Below the pieces are notes generated by a model, which had not been told where the DNA came from, did not search any database, and saw nothing but the letters and a program-made list of their open reading frames with translations. A program made the translations under genes and the position numbers. 64,000 bases of DNA, taken from assembly GCA_001414345.1 (NCBI GenBank), contig LLCB01000032.1, positions 1-64,000 on the forward strand, read 5' to 3'. Shown here piece after piece: positions 25,290 to 37,800 of the stretch. This stretch comes from Hymenoscyphus infarciens. Its lineage: Eukaryota > Ascomycota > Leotiomycetes > Helotiales > Helotiaceae. Position 1 is the first letter of the stretch. Each line of letters starts with the position of its first letter.

Positions 25290-25599
25290 ATGCACCCATT
25301 CTCTGTCCTCACACTTGCGATCTTCGTAGCCGGTTACATTACAGCCCGGTGGGATCTGGTCACTCGACTTTATGAGCTTGCAGTTTTTGCTTGGGACCAC
25401 GGAGTCGTCGTATGTCGCCATGTCTGCAGGAGGGGGAATTGTGCTAATATCGTGCTAGGGGCGCACAGCAAAAGGCTTTGCGATTCTCTCGATATTCTTC
25501 TTCCTATTCATAATACCCGTGGAGAGACTGGCTTCAAGGGAAACAGATTTAGTAGGGCAATCCGCTCCGGCGCATTTCATTCGACTAACACCACGATAG
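25290..25599 (+). CDS. Small two-helix membrane protein, function unknown
   Basis: Predicted 86-aa protein from two exons: 25290-25409 and 25459-25599. The 49-nt intron starts GTATGT, carries TGCTAAT and ends CTAG, in phase 0. The N-terminus MHPFSVLTLAIFVAGYITA is a hydrophobic helix or signal anchor. It is followed by the amphipathic WDLVTRLYELAVFAWDHG, a second helix GFAILSIFFFLFIIPV and a polar tail. Splicing joins the two halves into a coherent sequence, while unspliced translation hits low-quality sequence, so the gene looks real. I recall similar short fungal proteins of unknown function but cannot name a family. It lies 90 bp upstream of GPI1 in the same direction. Confidence 0.65.
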
Positions 25600-25689
25600 C
25601 ATCCACGATCTGCGAGTGCCGGCATATCTGCGCGAGAACAGCTGCGACGTCGAGGCTCTTTTTAGGGCAACAGACGGCAGGAGACTGTC

Positions 25690-28017
25690 ATGCCCGATCA
25701 TGATGGGCTCATGAGAATTTTTTGGCCTTTAGATTTATCTCGAACCGACTCGCCTGGGATAATCGTTGGTTGGAGAAATTCAGGGCTTGATATATTTGTC
25801 GTGGCGATATTGGAGGATCTCGATGTGGGTTGATAGCTCGTTCATGGGAGAACTTGCTAATTAGTGATCAGGCACGAAATGTGGAAAATGCCCTCAAGGT
25901 CGGGACGCTATTTCGAAATTCCATCCATCCAATAACGAGGATATATGAGTTATGTGGGCAATCATCAATGCACGTCTTGGGTTTGGCCAATTCCCCAAAG
26001 GAGGAGGTTGAACTGCTTCAGATACATGCGTCTACGGGGTCACATCTGAACATGCCACAAATATCTTGCGAAAGAGCTTCGACGATACAAATTATCATGT
26101 ACGAGCGTCCGCTGCCAACGAGGATGCAATACATTTCCCTGAATCCCATTTCTCTGGCGCTGGGGGACAAAGCCGAAATACCGATACACGCACCCGAGAG
26201 TATTGATGCAGAAGAGGAAAGGGAGGAGTTGAAGAATCGGGCCAAGACGAAGCATCTCGTTGAGAAATTAAAGCTGCATACGGTAGCCAAACACCCCCCT
26301 TCGCAAAAAGAACTTGCGTTGCCAAGAATCGTGAGCCAAGTCAATTGCTCTTGGGAATTGCACGAGATTCTCCATAAGAATACATCATTAGTGGGAAACC
26401 GTTTACGTCGAAGTCTGAGCGTGTCGGAAAGGGTGGTCGAGTCTGCGACAAGCATGAGAGATTTCGTGCTCGTAGCCATCTGGCACGTAATCACGTTATA
26501 TCTCTACCCGATCATTCGTCGAGGATTCGTAGTTGGCCTACTGTGTCACAGAGTCGCTGCAGAGGCACTTCTTGTTGTCCTAGAATGGCGAGCAAAGCCC
26601 GAGTATGCCGCTTTGAAAGATATATCCGCTACGGCTCAACAGGTGGAAATACGCCTACAGCAATTTTGTTACTGGCCGATGCAGTACATAACACTAAGAA
26701 GACGAAAAGACGATTGGGAAAGTGTGACTACAAGTCACCCAGATTATATCAGATTTTACAACAGTCTTTGGTTAGTTGCGAATGACGTTATCATTGGCAT
26801 TGCTCTGGGTTCATATATAATCGATAACTCGGTCTGGGTTGCCGAGTCTATAGGTGAAATCCTGGACCTTTACTCCGTTGCTGCATTGCGGAGGACCATT
26901 ACTTGGCTGATGGATTGGCCCGCTGGTTTAAAACTCAACAACGAACTGGCTGCCTTTCTGGGTGATTTGTTCCTATGGGTGATAGATCATTGGTCGAGTA
27001 TGTATTTTCGAAGTCATTCTATCGAAGCATTGTACTAATATCAATAGGCCTTGTAAACGCTCTCCAGCCTTTTCTACCCCACCTCATCTGGTTTGTTGGA
27101 TTCTCCAGTTTTGCGGGTGCTAGCATGCCAATTGCGCTTTTCTCCGACCTCCTCTCGATTCTCACCCTCCACATCTACTCCTTTTACGTGGCTTCTGCCC
27201 GTATTTTCAACTGGCAGTACACCATCCTCCTCTCCCTATTTCAACTCTTCCGTGGGAAAAAACACAACGTCCTACGAAAACGAATCGACTCTTGCGATTA
27301 TGATCTGGACCAACTTCTACTGGGCACCATATTGTTCACATTGCTCTTCTTCTTGCTACCAACTGTGATAGTATTTTACCTCACGTTTGCGTGCTCGCGC
27401 ATGGCCATCATATCCCTCAAAGCGGTATTGGATACTTTGCTTGCATGCCTGAACCATTTCCCACTTTTTGCGCTCATGTTACGAATTAAAGACTCCCAAC
27501 GATTACCAGGTTTGTTTTTGTGTACCCTTTTCTGAGATGATTATGTGCTAATGTGTGTAGGTGGCATTCGTTTTGAATTGAAAGATACCCAACTCCTTAC
27601 CTCTACGCCTTCTGATTCGCCAGCTCCTCCCCCTACCTCACACATATATCTCAAGGTATGCTTAACCTCCTAACTTCCTTTCTTAACCTGTCTAATGGAA
27701 GAATATAGTCCGTCCCACTTACCTTCCGCGCAATGTTCCACCAATATTTCCAACTCGGGCACCGAATCCGCAAACACTACCTCTCACCCCGCGTACTCCT
27801 CTGTCTTGCGACGGGCAAATTCGTGCCCCCTATTCATCGCAAAAATCTCTATAGTCTACAGTATAGTATGCTTCCGGCGCATCGAGCGGGGATCATGGAT
27901 ATGTGGACTGCTCTTACTGCTACTAGTCCCAGTAAGGAGAAGGAGAAGAGGGGGGGCTTTGAGAGAGGGTATAATGGGAGGAGGGTTAATGGGGGGTTTA
28001 ATGGGAAGAGGTATTAA
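25690..28017 (+). CDS. GPI1: GPI-GlcNAc transferase subunit Gpi1 (PIG-Q)
   Basis: Predicted 708-aa protein from five exons: 25690-25824, 25872-26997, 27048-27509, 27561-27655 and 27709-28017. It starts MPDHDGLMRIFWPLDLSRT. Diagnostic Gpi1 blocks are WPAGLKLNNELAAFLGDLF, FVGFSSFAGASMPIALFSD, LLSILTLHIYSFYVASARIF, DSCDYDLDQLLLGTILFTL and SVPLTFRAMFHQYFQLGHR, plus several membrane segments. Gpi1 is part of the ER GPI-GnT complex that adds GlcNAc to phosphatidylinositol, the first step of GPI-anchor synthesis. Introns 1 and 3 were placed by homology to the family start and to the last block. The Gly/Arg/Asn-rich tail is less conserved. Confidence 0.95.
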
Positions 28018-28819
28018 CTTTGGGTGAAGGGAGGTTTTTGTTTAGAGATTCTTGTATACCTTGTATAGTGCGAAAGGAAAAGTTTCGCAGAGTGTAGGAA
28101 TGGATGGATGGTTGGGAGAGCGGGTGACTTACTTACTTGATGGGTGAGGGAACCTGTAAATATTAATTAATTGAAGAATTCATTTCTGAAGGCCCGTGTT
28201 TATGGGAAGTGTGCTTTTGAGTTGTGTGTCTTGAAGGGAGGAATCTTAGTACTTTTTGTGTTCTGTTGTAGCGGTTGGTTCATGGGTTGTGGTTTAAGTT
28301 AGTAACATTTTCTTGGGTGTTGGGTTTTTCCAAGGCTTCCTAGCCACAAGTCGACGCTTGCGATATGGCTGAGTGATATGGAGGCCATCGATTCTTGTAG
28401 ACCTGAGAAATTTTAATTTAAAAGCTTAGAACAATTCAATCAAAGGACAAGACCTACTGTGTTAAATAAATACAATGGTTCTATGTTTTTTTGTTGACTT
28501 GAATTTGTTGTCCTAGATATTTTGGACTCTATTATTATTAATAGTATTCTAATTAGTTTCTATTATAAGTTTATATAATAAATTTAAGTTCTAGCGTAAA
28601 AATAATAGAATATTACTACTTTTCTCAAGTTTATTAAAAAGTTTAAGAGTTTGATAGAGAGCTTTTCGAACTACTACTCTAATTCTATATATAATCTATA
28701 TAGGTACTATATCTTAGGAGAGTTTTTTTCTCCATTGCTTGGAAATCTTCGACTAGGCTCCGATTTCCTAGTCGAAATCGACATTCACATTGATTAACAC
28801 ACCTTCAGCCTTCTCGAGC
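28018..28819. other. GPI1 downstream region with AT-rich patch
   Basis: The 3' region of GPI1 is followed by a RIP-like AT-rich patch at about 28510-28730. Composition then returns to normal before the host pseudogene. Nothing else is readable. Confidence 0.45.
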
Positions 28820-28971
28820 CACTGGCTCAGGGTATTTAGCAAGCTCCATACGAGGACCGATCCTCCATTGAGTTTTCCCAAAAAGCACAGAACAAAGCAA
28901 AGGCAGTTTTCACTAAAGGCGACCTTGTAAGTGCTCGCGCCTACTATTTGATCGCATTTTAACTACCTTAG
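28820..28971 (+). pseudogene. Left half of host gene interrupted by the retrotransposon
   Basis: A frame reads SIEFSQKAQNKAKAVFTKGD and then VSARAYYLIAF up to the insertion. The sequence immediately left of the 5-bp duplication CTTAG is continuous in sense with the segment after the element (YLRDAHKIFLSAFEDII) if one T is skipped. The phrase GTAAGT...TAACTACCTTAG could instead be a normal intron ending exactly at the target site. The protein family is not recognised. It continues at 41332. Confidence 0.45.
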
Positions 28972-29161
28972 TGTTGGTGTGACTAGGTTATAAATAGGGT
29001 CTTCCTATCTCTCTTTAAGGGATTAAAAGGTGACGTAAAAAGTGGTTATTCATTTATACGTGCCTATCTATAAGTATAAAGGTCCGAGTATAAGTAGGCC
29101 TTATTCTACTACCTGATTAGGTAACCGGAACCGACATATTTACCCTGTAATTATCCTAATA
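28972..29161 (-). repeat. Copia element LTR, left copy (3' LTR by coding strand)
   Basis: 190 bp. It aligns end to end with 41142-41331 without gaps. Plus-strand ends are TGTTGGTGTGAC... and ...TATCCTAATA, where the partner copy has TGTCCCGACA. Each difference is a C/T or G/A transition. Confidence 0.93.
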
Positions 29162-29389
29162 CTAGGGTAACTTAGAAGTAAGATATATTAGTAAAAACTA
29201 TTAAAAATATAATTAAAAGAGATTAATAAAATCTACTAATAAGAGCTCTCTATTCTATCTATCTAGCTAATTAGAATACTCTATTCTACCTATCTATTCT
29301 TACTTATTCGTCTATGTTTCTTATATACCTATCTTCTCTATGTTTTACCTATTCTATTACTTTTACCTTTAATCTATTAATATTAATAA

Positions 29390-29840
29390 GATTCTTTAAA
29401 GCGTTATAAGGCTTAGATTTAGTTATAGTATCTATAGGATTACTTATACTATTAATCTATTTAATATTATAGATCTCTTAACGTTTATATACTTATTAAA
29501 GTCCTATAATATTAATTATTAGTCTCTTTTCCTTAGTAGTACTAAGTCTTATAAGATAGTTATAAATTAACTTAGAATTAGTATAAATTATAAGTAGAAC
29601 TAATTAATTAAGAATAAGCTTAATTATTAATTTAATAGTATTAATAATATTAAATCCTCTACTTAAAGTATATAACTTAGAGGCTAAAATACTATAAGTA
29701 ACTCTCTTATACTTTATAGATAACTAGTATAAGATATTAGCTTTATTATCTTTATCTACTAGTATAAGAACGTATCTAATTTATAAAGTATAATTCTTAT
29801 TATTAGTAAAAGAGGAATTAGTAAATAGAATTAATTTAAG
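29390..29840 (-). pseudogene. Copia RNase H relic
   Basis: Read on the minus strand through stops: FTNSSFTNNKNYTL, RVTYSILASKLYTLSRGF, YTNSKLIYNYLIRLSTTKEK and SNPIDTITKSKPYNAL. These match the RNase H end of fungal copia polyproteins (FTDASFANN, VLASELYA, TDSKSLYDCLVKLGTTQEK, NPADAMTKSKPCNAL). The catalytic Asp codons of TDAS and TDS now read Asn, as RIP (G to A) would cause. Confidence 0.8.
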
Positions 29841-29899
29841 ACTTTCTTAATTTAATTCTACATAGGTAAGTCCTTTATTAGAATTATTAATTTATTATT

Positions 29900-30775
29900 A
29901 AAGTCTCTTATTAAAAGCGTTAATATCTTCCTTTTAAGAGTTAACTATTTAAGTAGTAGTTAATAAATCAAAAGCGGCTTCTAGTTATAATACTATAGCT
30001 ATATAGGCTCTATAAGTATGTTATATAATATATTACTCTTTTATAGAAGCTTTTAATTAAATTATATTATAAGAGCTTTTAAGATTAGTAAGCTTAACGC
30101 TTACTAATTCGATATTCTTAGAATAATCTTAGGTAAGTATAATCTTAGGATTAAGTAAGTCTAAAGAATTAATTATAATTTTACCTCTATTAAATTTAAG
30201 TAGATAGTCCTTAGTTAATTCCTTATAGTCCTTAGTAGTAAATTTAGCTTTCTTAAGCTTTAATTCCTTATTATTAATAAATCCTTTATTAGTAAGAATA
30301 AGAGTATTATTAGTTTAGAGACCTATAATACTAAAGTATTATTCCTTATTAATATATAAAAGGTAAGGATTATATATTAATTCTTTTATTTAAAGTACTT
30401 TTAGGTAATGCTTTTAGTAGGTATTAAACTAATAGTTTCTAGCTTCTATAATACTATAAAGAGGTCTTATTACTTCTTAGATAATTCTCTTCTACTATCC
30501 TTTATTCTTTAGTAGATAAGTAAAAATTTATTATCTTAATTAAGTAATAGACTATATATAAGCCTAGGAAATGTCTCTTAAAAAGAGGCTAAATTATTAA
30601 TAGAATATAATAAAAAAGGTAATAATAAGTCTCTAGCTTATATATTAGATTATAGGTAATTAGATAAGGATAACCTTTTTACTATTATTATTAAATCCTT
30701 AGATTACTAATCTTAACTTTTTTATAGCTTATACTATATTAGGGAATTTAATAGTATTAATAAATTTAGATCTAA
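29900..30775 (-). pseudogene. Copia reverse transcriptase relic
   Basis: The RT start is readable at about 30770-30610 as RSKFINTIKFPNI, KKLRLVI-stop-GF and then PII, matching the copia RT opening (ESRFVDTIK.P, KSRLVVQ, PTIQR). The remainder towards 29900 is too mutated to follow by eye, so the catalytic YVDD position was not located. Confidence 0.6.
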
Positions 30776-31399
30776 ATATTCTAGTCTCTTTTAGAAGTTA
30801 GTTATAAGTAATTATTTTAAGTATACCTTTATTAGTAAGGCTCTCAAATTTAGATTAGTATATACTAATATATATACCTTCTTATATACTATTTAATTTA
30901 GTAAAACGTAGAGTCTTAGAGACATTCTTATTATATTAGATAAAACGTTTCTTTCTATTAACCTTGCTTTAGACAAAGATCTTAGATATACTAGTCTTAA
31001 ATATATAGGTATTAATAAGATTAAGGTGTTCTAGGAATTAGAAGAGGACTTTTAGATTCTTTAGTAGTTATCTTCTCTTTTACTTTAGTAGTATAGTTAA
31101 TAGAATTGGTTTAGGAATTAGAACTAGTATTAATTAAAAGCGTATTATTATAAGAGATAGTAGTAGAGTATTAAGGTCTATTTCTAATTCTAGGTTCTTA
31201 AATTATTATACTTCTTAATTAGTATTCTTAGCTAGCTAATCCCTATCTAGAATAGGATCTCTATACTATAAAAGAGAGAAATAATAAGGTTTTACGACTA
31301 TAGATCTAAATTTAGTAGGTCTACTAAGTAATTTAATAATATACTTCTTATTATTAATACTAATTAATTTAAAAGGTCTAGTCTATTCTCTCTTTTCTT

Positions 31400-31774
31400 A
31401 TTAAATAAGAATATTAGAATTTAGGAGTAAATTATATAGGTGATTCTTATTAGGACCGTTCTAAGTGTTTAGAGTATTATTAACTTATCTTTTTACCTAT
31501 ATTTTTTATACCTTATCTTAAGCTTTATTATATGTTATAGCTCTTTAGGCTATTTTAGGAGATAGAGTATTATTATCTAATATATAAATATATATCCTAA
31601 AAATAAGAAGTATAGAGATAAGGCTATTTAGGCTAGTAGTGTTATTAATTACTTTAAAAGCTATCTATAAAAGTATATTCTTAGTAAGGTTTAGATAGGC
31701 TTTTTTAAATATTTAGTAAGCTCGACGAATTAGTTTATAGTATTATTTAATAATTCTAATTAAATTATATACCT
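31400..31774 (-). pseudogene. Copia integrase, C-terminal part (beyond the nested insertion)
   Basis: The minus-strand reading VYNLIRIIK, then LIRRAY, FKVINNTTSLNSLISILL, PKIA and NGPNKNHLYNLLLNSNILI corresponds to the integrase region after the nested element (VERYHAPLRRAY, AVKAINDTAGPDGLVPTLL, MRNGPNT). It is the direct continuation of 37338-37800, which shows that the inner element split this gene. Confidence 0.75.
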
Positions 31775-31779
31775 TTATA

Positions 31780-32274
31780 TATAATAGTACGAAATACATA
31801 TAACTATAGTAGAGGCATATAGGAGTACGTATAGTAGAATGACGTATATAGATACTAGGCACTGATATAGAAGAAAATAATAACTATCTCTCTTCTATAC
31901 TAAATATAAACGTCTATATATAAGAGTTTAGAAGCTTCTAAGTTCTAATAATAATAATAACCGAGCTCTATCTAATATAGCTAATACTAAATAATAAGAG
32001 CTAAAAAGCTAAATATATAACCTCTAATTCTTTAAAAAGCTAAATATATAATATCTAAACCTTAATCCCTTCTATATATAAATATTAGATATTAATACCT
32101 TTAGTACTTCGCTTATATAAGTATTAGTTATTTATAATCTCAGCTCTAGAGGTATTAGAGGTATCGGCACTACTTAGAGGTATTAGCAGTTTTATAAATA
32201 CTAATAATTTAGAATAGTACTATTATATAATAATCTAGCTATTATATAATAATCTAGCATAGTATACTATTATA
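31780..32274. repeat. Nested element LTR, left copy
   Basis: 495 bp, aligned without length change to 36839-37333. Shared landmarks include AATAATAATAACCGAGCTCT and the doubled phrase TATTATATAATAATCTAGC near the right end. Differences are mostly C/T or G/A. Confidence 0.9.
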
Positions 32275-34069
32275 TCTCCTCTCCTTTAAAAAGACTCGTC
32301 CCGAGTCTTCGGTTATTAATTAGTATAGTATTAGGTTAATTAGAGTATTATTTATCTTTTTATTATAAAGAATATAATTTATCTACTATTATAGTATCTA
32401 GTGGTCGAGGTAGAGTCGGTGGCTAGTAGTATTATTATTTAAGAGCTAATCGCTCTTTATTTACTACTATACAAGTATACTATATAATAATAGAATATAA
32501 ACAGAAGAGAGGCTAATAATTAGCTGTCGAGTAGAAAGCGGTACACTACTATAGAGTTGTCTTATTCTTACTATTATTATATATTATAATAGTAATTATT
32601 AAGTAATAAACAATAATCATAAAGTAATAGCTATTATTATAAGTAGTATATTAGTAGACGACTTTTCCCTGATTCTAACTTCTCTTCTTCTTTTCATCTA
32701 AATAACACAAATAGTAAGAATACCTTCTAATTAGATATATTCTTATATACTAACTTATCTCCTAGAACATATATATATATATTATATATATATAAAAGTA
32801 AGTTCTTCTCTCCTTAATTAGACCTAATTTAAGACTAATCTAATATAGTAAAATACCTCTTTTATGTTCTCCTAGTACGCTTCCGGCTACTTACTAAGTC
32901 TACTATGTTTAGTACCTTTAAGTAAAATCTTAGAATAGAGATTATGTATACACTTTTAAGAAGCCGAAGTTAAAGAAGTATAGATACTATATTAAGTAGA
33001 ATACTATATATATTCTAGTAAGTTTAATCCTAAATATATACTAAATTCGTTCTAACTTAGGTAGTTACTATAGTTTATTAGGAAAGAGTTTAGTATACTT
33101 AAGAGTAAGGAGAAGAAGAGAGAGATTAAGAAGGTTATAAAAGCCTTAGATAAGGTATTAGTTATTACTAGTATAGAGGTATTAAAGAATAGCTTAGAAG
33201 TATAGTTCGCTCTCTTAGAGGAGACTTAGGCACTTTGCGCTAAGGTTACTATAAGTACCTCTTACTTATTAGAGTAGTTTCAGTTATTAATATTTAATAG
33301 TCTTTATACTATATTATAGAGGGTAGGACCTCTGTCTAAACCTAGGTTTAAGTCCTCTTTAAGGCCTATTTAAAGAGTTTATAGATATCCTCTCTAAAGC
33401 CGGTTATAAGAGGTCGTCGAGGTAAGAAGCGTCCTTATAAGAAGGAGGTAGTAGAGGAAGAGCTGATTCAGGCTCCTTACGCTTAGGAGAGTAGGAAGGA
33501 GGATAATAAGTTAGAGGAAGGAGAGGATATATAGGCCCTATTTTAGTAGTAACTCGGTCTTAGTTCTTTACTTTATTAATTTCAAACATTCCTACTAGTT
33601 AGTGTTTTATCTCGGGTTTTTATTATAAGTTCCTTATTAAGGGTAACTAGAATTAGAGAGTATTAATAGAGTTTTATAAATTAACTCTTTTTACCTAATT
33701 CTTATCTAATTCCTATATATTAAGCTATTTAAAGAGGTATTAGAGTAGTCCTAGCTCTTCTAGATATTTAGTATAAAAGTCTCTTAGACGATGTAGTAAA
33801 CCCTAAAAATTGTTTATAGAATACTAAGTAGGATCTAAATCGTATTTGACCTAATTCGTAGATGTTTATAAAAGAGAGTTTATTTCTAATCCTTTAATAT
33901 TAAAGTATAAGTATTCGCGTTTGCTAAAAGAGTGTAGTCTAATCTATCTAGTAGATTAGAAAAAGTTTAAAGTTTAAAAAGTTTAAAAAGTTTAAAAGTT
34001 CGGAGTAAAATCAGAAAAAAGTTTAAAAGTTGAATTCGAAAGTTTAGAGTAGAGTTGGAAGTCGTTTGG

Positions 34070-36120
34070 TTGAGAGGTAGTGATAACTTAGTTAAGAGCT
34101 TACTTCGAGAGCGTACCGATTTATATCTGATTCGAATTGCTAAAAGAGTGTCGGTCTAAAAAAGTTTAGAATAAAGTCGGAGCCGAATTTAGAATAGAGT
34201 CGGAAGTCGTTCGGTTGTGATTAGCGGTGATAACTTAGTTAAGAGCTTACTTCTGAGTTACGTCCTATTGGAAAGCGTGTTTTAACTAATTCGTATTCGA
34301 TTCGAATTTGCTAAAAGAATGTGGGTCTGTCTAAACTGAGGTTAGCTGGTTTTTAGAGTAAAGTCGGAAACGAAAAATCGATGATGTCGTAGATAGTGAT
34401 AACTTAGCTAAGAGGTTACTATCCTTTTAAGAGCGTACCGATTCGTATCTGAGTCGAAGAATTCAAAAATTCGGAACCGAAAAGTCGATAATATTATAGA
34501 TAGTAATAACTTAGCTAAGAGGTTACTATCCTTTCGAGAGCGTACCGATTCGTATCCGAGTTAGATTCAGATGAAAAAGAGGACTTCTAGCCCGCTAGAA
34601 GTGAAAAGAAAGTAATAAAAGTAAGAAAGACTCCATGCCGGAGTCGGTGGGGTTTCGGCTGGTTAAAACAAAAGAGTTGTTACCGAATGTTATTAAAGTT
34701 TGAAATTTGTTATCTGAGTATCTGAGGACAACAAAAGGGGTGGTTCGGCTAGTTAAATAAGTTATTATTAAATGTTAAAAACACTGTCTAAGTATCTAGA
34801 TAATAAAAAAGGGGTATAGTCTGATCTGTCTAGTAGGTTAGAGAAAAATTTTAAAAGTTAAAGGTGAATTCAGAGTAGAGTTAGAAGCGAATATTAAGAG
34901 GTAACGTTATAGGTAACAGTAATATCTTAGCTAAGAGTTTACTTCGAGGGTATACCGATTTACATCTAATTTAAATTTAAATAAAACTTCTAGGTCTAGC
35001 TAGAAGTAAAAGAAAGTAAGAAAGTAAAGAATATAAGACTCTATACTAGAGTTAGTAGGGTTTTAGGTAATCAAAGGCGAAGTTGTTTCCGAAGTTATTA
35101 AGTTTTACTATCTAAAGTTTAAGATAACAAAAAGGGTAGTTTTAGCTAGTTAAAAGAGTTATTACTAAAGTTATTATATTTAAAATTCTTATTTAAGTAA
35201 CTAGGGATAATAAAAGAGGGGTTTTTAGCTAGTTAAAAGCGAAGTTATAGCTGAGTTGTCGAAGTTAAAATTATTATTCGATATTTATAATAATAAGAGG
35301 AGAGGCAGTTTTAGCTAGTTAAATAAACTTAATACTAAAGTTTATCGAATTATCTAAGTATCTAGAGATAATAAAAGGGGTAGTTTTAGCTAGTTAAAGG
35401 CGAAGTTATTATCGAGTATTAAAAATGCTATCTAAAGTTTAAGATAATAGAAGAAGGGGTTTTAGCTAGTTAAATAAACTTAATACCGAAGTTATTATAG
35501 TGCCTTATTCTCTTTAAGGTACTTAAGGACTTAATTATCTTCTGATTTTAAAGAAGAGTCGTTATCGGATTATAGAGAGTTTAGAGCTAAATAGGATAAG
35601 GAGAGAGAGGTGTTTTAAACCAGAGTACTAATATTAATAGATGTAGTCGTTTCGTTTATAGTTAACTTAGCGTTTTAGTATCTCTCCTTATCTATAGTAA
35701 AAAGATTATTTACTATTTTAGTAAAGTTATAATTCTAGCGTCTCTTAAGAGTAGTAGACACGTTTTAGAGCTAAGGTATAATCTTGTTCTATATATAAAA
35801 GAACTATTACTATTCTCTCTAAGTATAGCTATACTTAAAAAGTAAACGTTTCTTTAGTATAATCTTCTTTCTTAATTCTACTTCTATCTCTTTTAACTTC
35901 TATCTCTTTTACCCTTTATACTAGCGGAGACTCGGTTCGTAACCGTAGTCTTCTAAATATTCGCTAGTAGAGGTATTTTCGAAGGAAAAGTTTAGAGTAG
36001 AGTTAGATAATGTTTAGTCGAGATTAATAAAGATAGTAATAACTTAGCTAAGAGCTCGCTTCTAAGTTTTATCCTAATAGAAAGCGTATTTCGACCGATT
36101 TATATCTAATTCGAAGGAAG
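34070..36120. repeat. Two families of repeated modules inside the nested element
   Basis: Module A (about 60-100 nt) contains GATAACTTAGCTAAGAGGTT followed by GAGCGTACCGATTCGTATC. Copies begin near 34079, 34208, 34396, 34500, 34916 and 36034. Module B (about 75-90 nt) contains GGGGTTTTAGCTAGTTAAA, a TTATTAAAGTT-like middle and CTAAGTATCTAGATAATAAA. About eight copies run from 34650 to 35480, mostly in tandem. Copies differ mainly by transitions. No long open frame crosses them. Confidence 0.75.
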
Positions 36121-36838
36121 TAGTAGGAAGGTATTAGAGGTAGCTACCCGTGGCGAAGGAGGTCTGAATTTAAGCTTTAAAAAGCAAAGGAGGGTTCGAT
36201 TAAGGGTCGGATCAGGGAGGGTTTAGAGGTAGGATCTTTAAGTTATTAACTTCGAAGTTCGCTTATAATTTTATCCTCTATCTCTTGACTAACTAATCGT
36301 TTTATCCTTTGTTTTTATACTACTATCTCTCGTCTATATATCGTCTATATTTAAAAAGTCCTACTAGTCTCTTCAACTGTTATTGTTTCGTCGAGATCTT
36401 CTAGATCTTAATATATAGGTATAATTTAGAAAGAGTTTAAAAGGTCTTTTAAAAAGGGAGGTAGCCCTAGAAGGTCGTTTAACGCCTCGTAGCGGAACTA
36501 GGGGAGAGGGGAGTGTAAGATTAGGTTCAGAAGCCTTCTAGATAACTATTATAAGTCAACTTATTCACTGAATCTAGGGTTATTAAGACTCTTAAGAACA
36601 CTTAGCGTATTCTAATCCCTTAACGTATACTAAAACACGATTTTCACTAGCTATCTATATAGATAATAAACTCTACTATTACTAGCCGTCTAGGTAGTCT
36701 CTAATTACCTAGCTATATAAGGATATTATTATAATATTCTAAATCGAGTATAAATCAACTTCTAAATAAAGAGTAGCGATAAGCTTAAAAAGAGATATTA
36801 TTAAGACTATTACTAGCGAAGAAGAGTTATTATTTTTA

Positions 36839-37333
36839 TATAATAGCACGAAATATATATAACTATAGTAGAGGTATATAGGAGTATATATAGTAGAATA
36901 ACGTATATAGATACTAGGTACTAATATAGAAGAAAATAATAACTATCCCTCTTCTATACTAAATATAAACGTCTATATATAAGAGTTTAGAAGCTTCTAA
37001 GTTCTAATAATAATAATAACCGAGCTCTGTCTAATATAGCTAATACTAAATAATAAGAGCTAAAAAGCTAAATATATAACCTCTAATTCTTTAGAAAGCT
37101 AAATATATAATATCTAAACCTTAATCCCTTCTATATATAAATATTAGATATTAATACCTTTAGTACTTTGCTTATATAAGTATTAGTTATTTATAATCTT
37201 AGCCCTAGAGGTATTAGGGGTATTAGCACTACTTAAGAGTATTAGCAGTTTTACGAATGCTAATAATTCAGAATAGTACTATTATATAATAATCTAGCTA
37301 TTATATAATAATCTAGGATAGCATGCTATTATA
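36839..37333. repeat. Nested element LTR, right copy
   Basis: The partner of 31780-32274, of identical length (495 bp). It is followed directly by the target duplication TTATA and then by interrupted copia integrase sequence. Confidence 0.9.
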
Positions 37334-37337
37334 TTAT

Positions 37338-37800
37338 AAGTATAGACGTAATAGTTATTCTTATAGCTCTTACTTATTAGATAAATTCCTTACTTATAAG
37401 ATTCTTACTAGTATTAGTAATAATTATTACTAAAAGTCCTAAGTAAGTGTTAACCTAATATTTAAGAAACTTCTTAAATATATACTTTAAAGTTATATTT
37501 CTTAACTAACGGCTAGCTTAGAAGCGAGTAGCTAGGTTAATAATATATAATAATAGGCTTCTTTTAATATATATAATATCTATAATAACTATAAAGTTAA
37601 AGTCTATCTTATTATTATATAAGGTAAATTTAAATCAACTAGAGGACTTCCTATGTTTTTAATAAAATTCATAGAATTTAGTTAGATAGTTAAGTACTTT
37701 AGAATTAAAGTCTTTTCTAGTACGCTTTAAAAGCGTTAATAATCTAGTAATAGATAAATAGCTAAATCGTTAATAGAGATATATAAGCTTAATATCTATA
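37338..37800 (-). pseudogene. Copia integrase, N-terminal/catalytic part
   Basis: Minus-strand reading through stops: HRKSSS-stop-FKFTL, FNFIVIIDIIYIKRS, INLATRF-stop-ASR, VNTYLGLLVIIITNTSKN and ISKEF. This matches the fungal copia rve domain (VVDxATRFQAxRWL, WxxTYLGPPDxIxxDAGxNF). The second catalytic Asp (TDAG in the family) reads TNTS here, a D-to-N and G-to-S change expected from RIP. It ends at the nested insertion and continues at 31774. Confidence 0.8.

Larger units (their letters stand above)
31780..37333. mobile_element. Nested LTR element, apparently non-coding (LARD-like)
   Basis: A 5,554-bp element with two 495-bp LTRs inserted into the copia integrase. The flanking direct duplication is TTATA (31775-31779 and 37334-37338). 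LTR ends read TATAATAG...CTATTATA, which restores to the perfect inverted ends TGTAATAG/CTATTACA if RIP is undone. The 4.56-kb interior shows no recognisable pol domain. It is rich in repeated modules and is less AT-biased than the copia sequence around it. A Lys/Glu-rich frame near 33100-33260 is all that resembles protein. It may be a large non-autonomous retrotransposon; orientation is not determined. Confidence 0.85.

Noticed and set aside
34070..35500. Module array considered as a CRISPR-like or satellite array
   Set aside because: Repeats are degenerate, without unique equal-length spacers, in a eukaryotic retrotransposon; best seen as internal modules.
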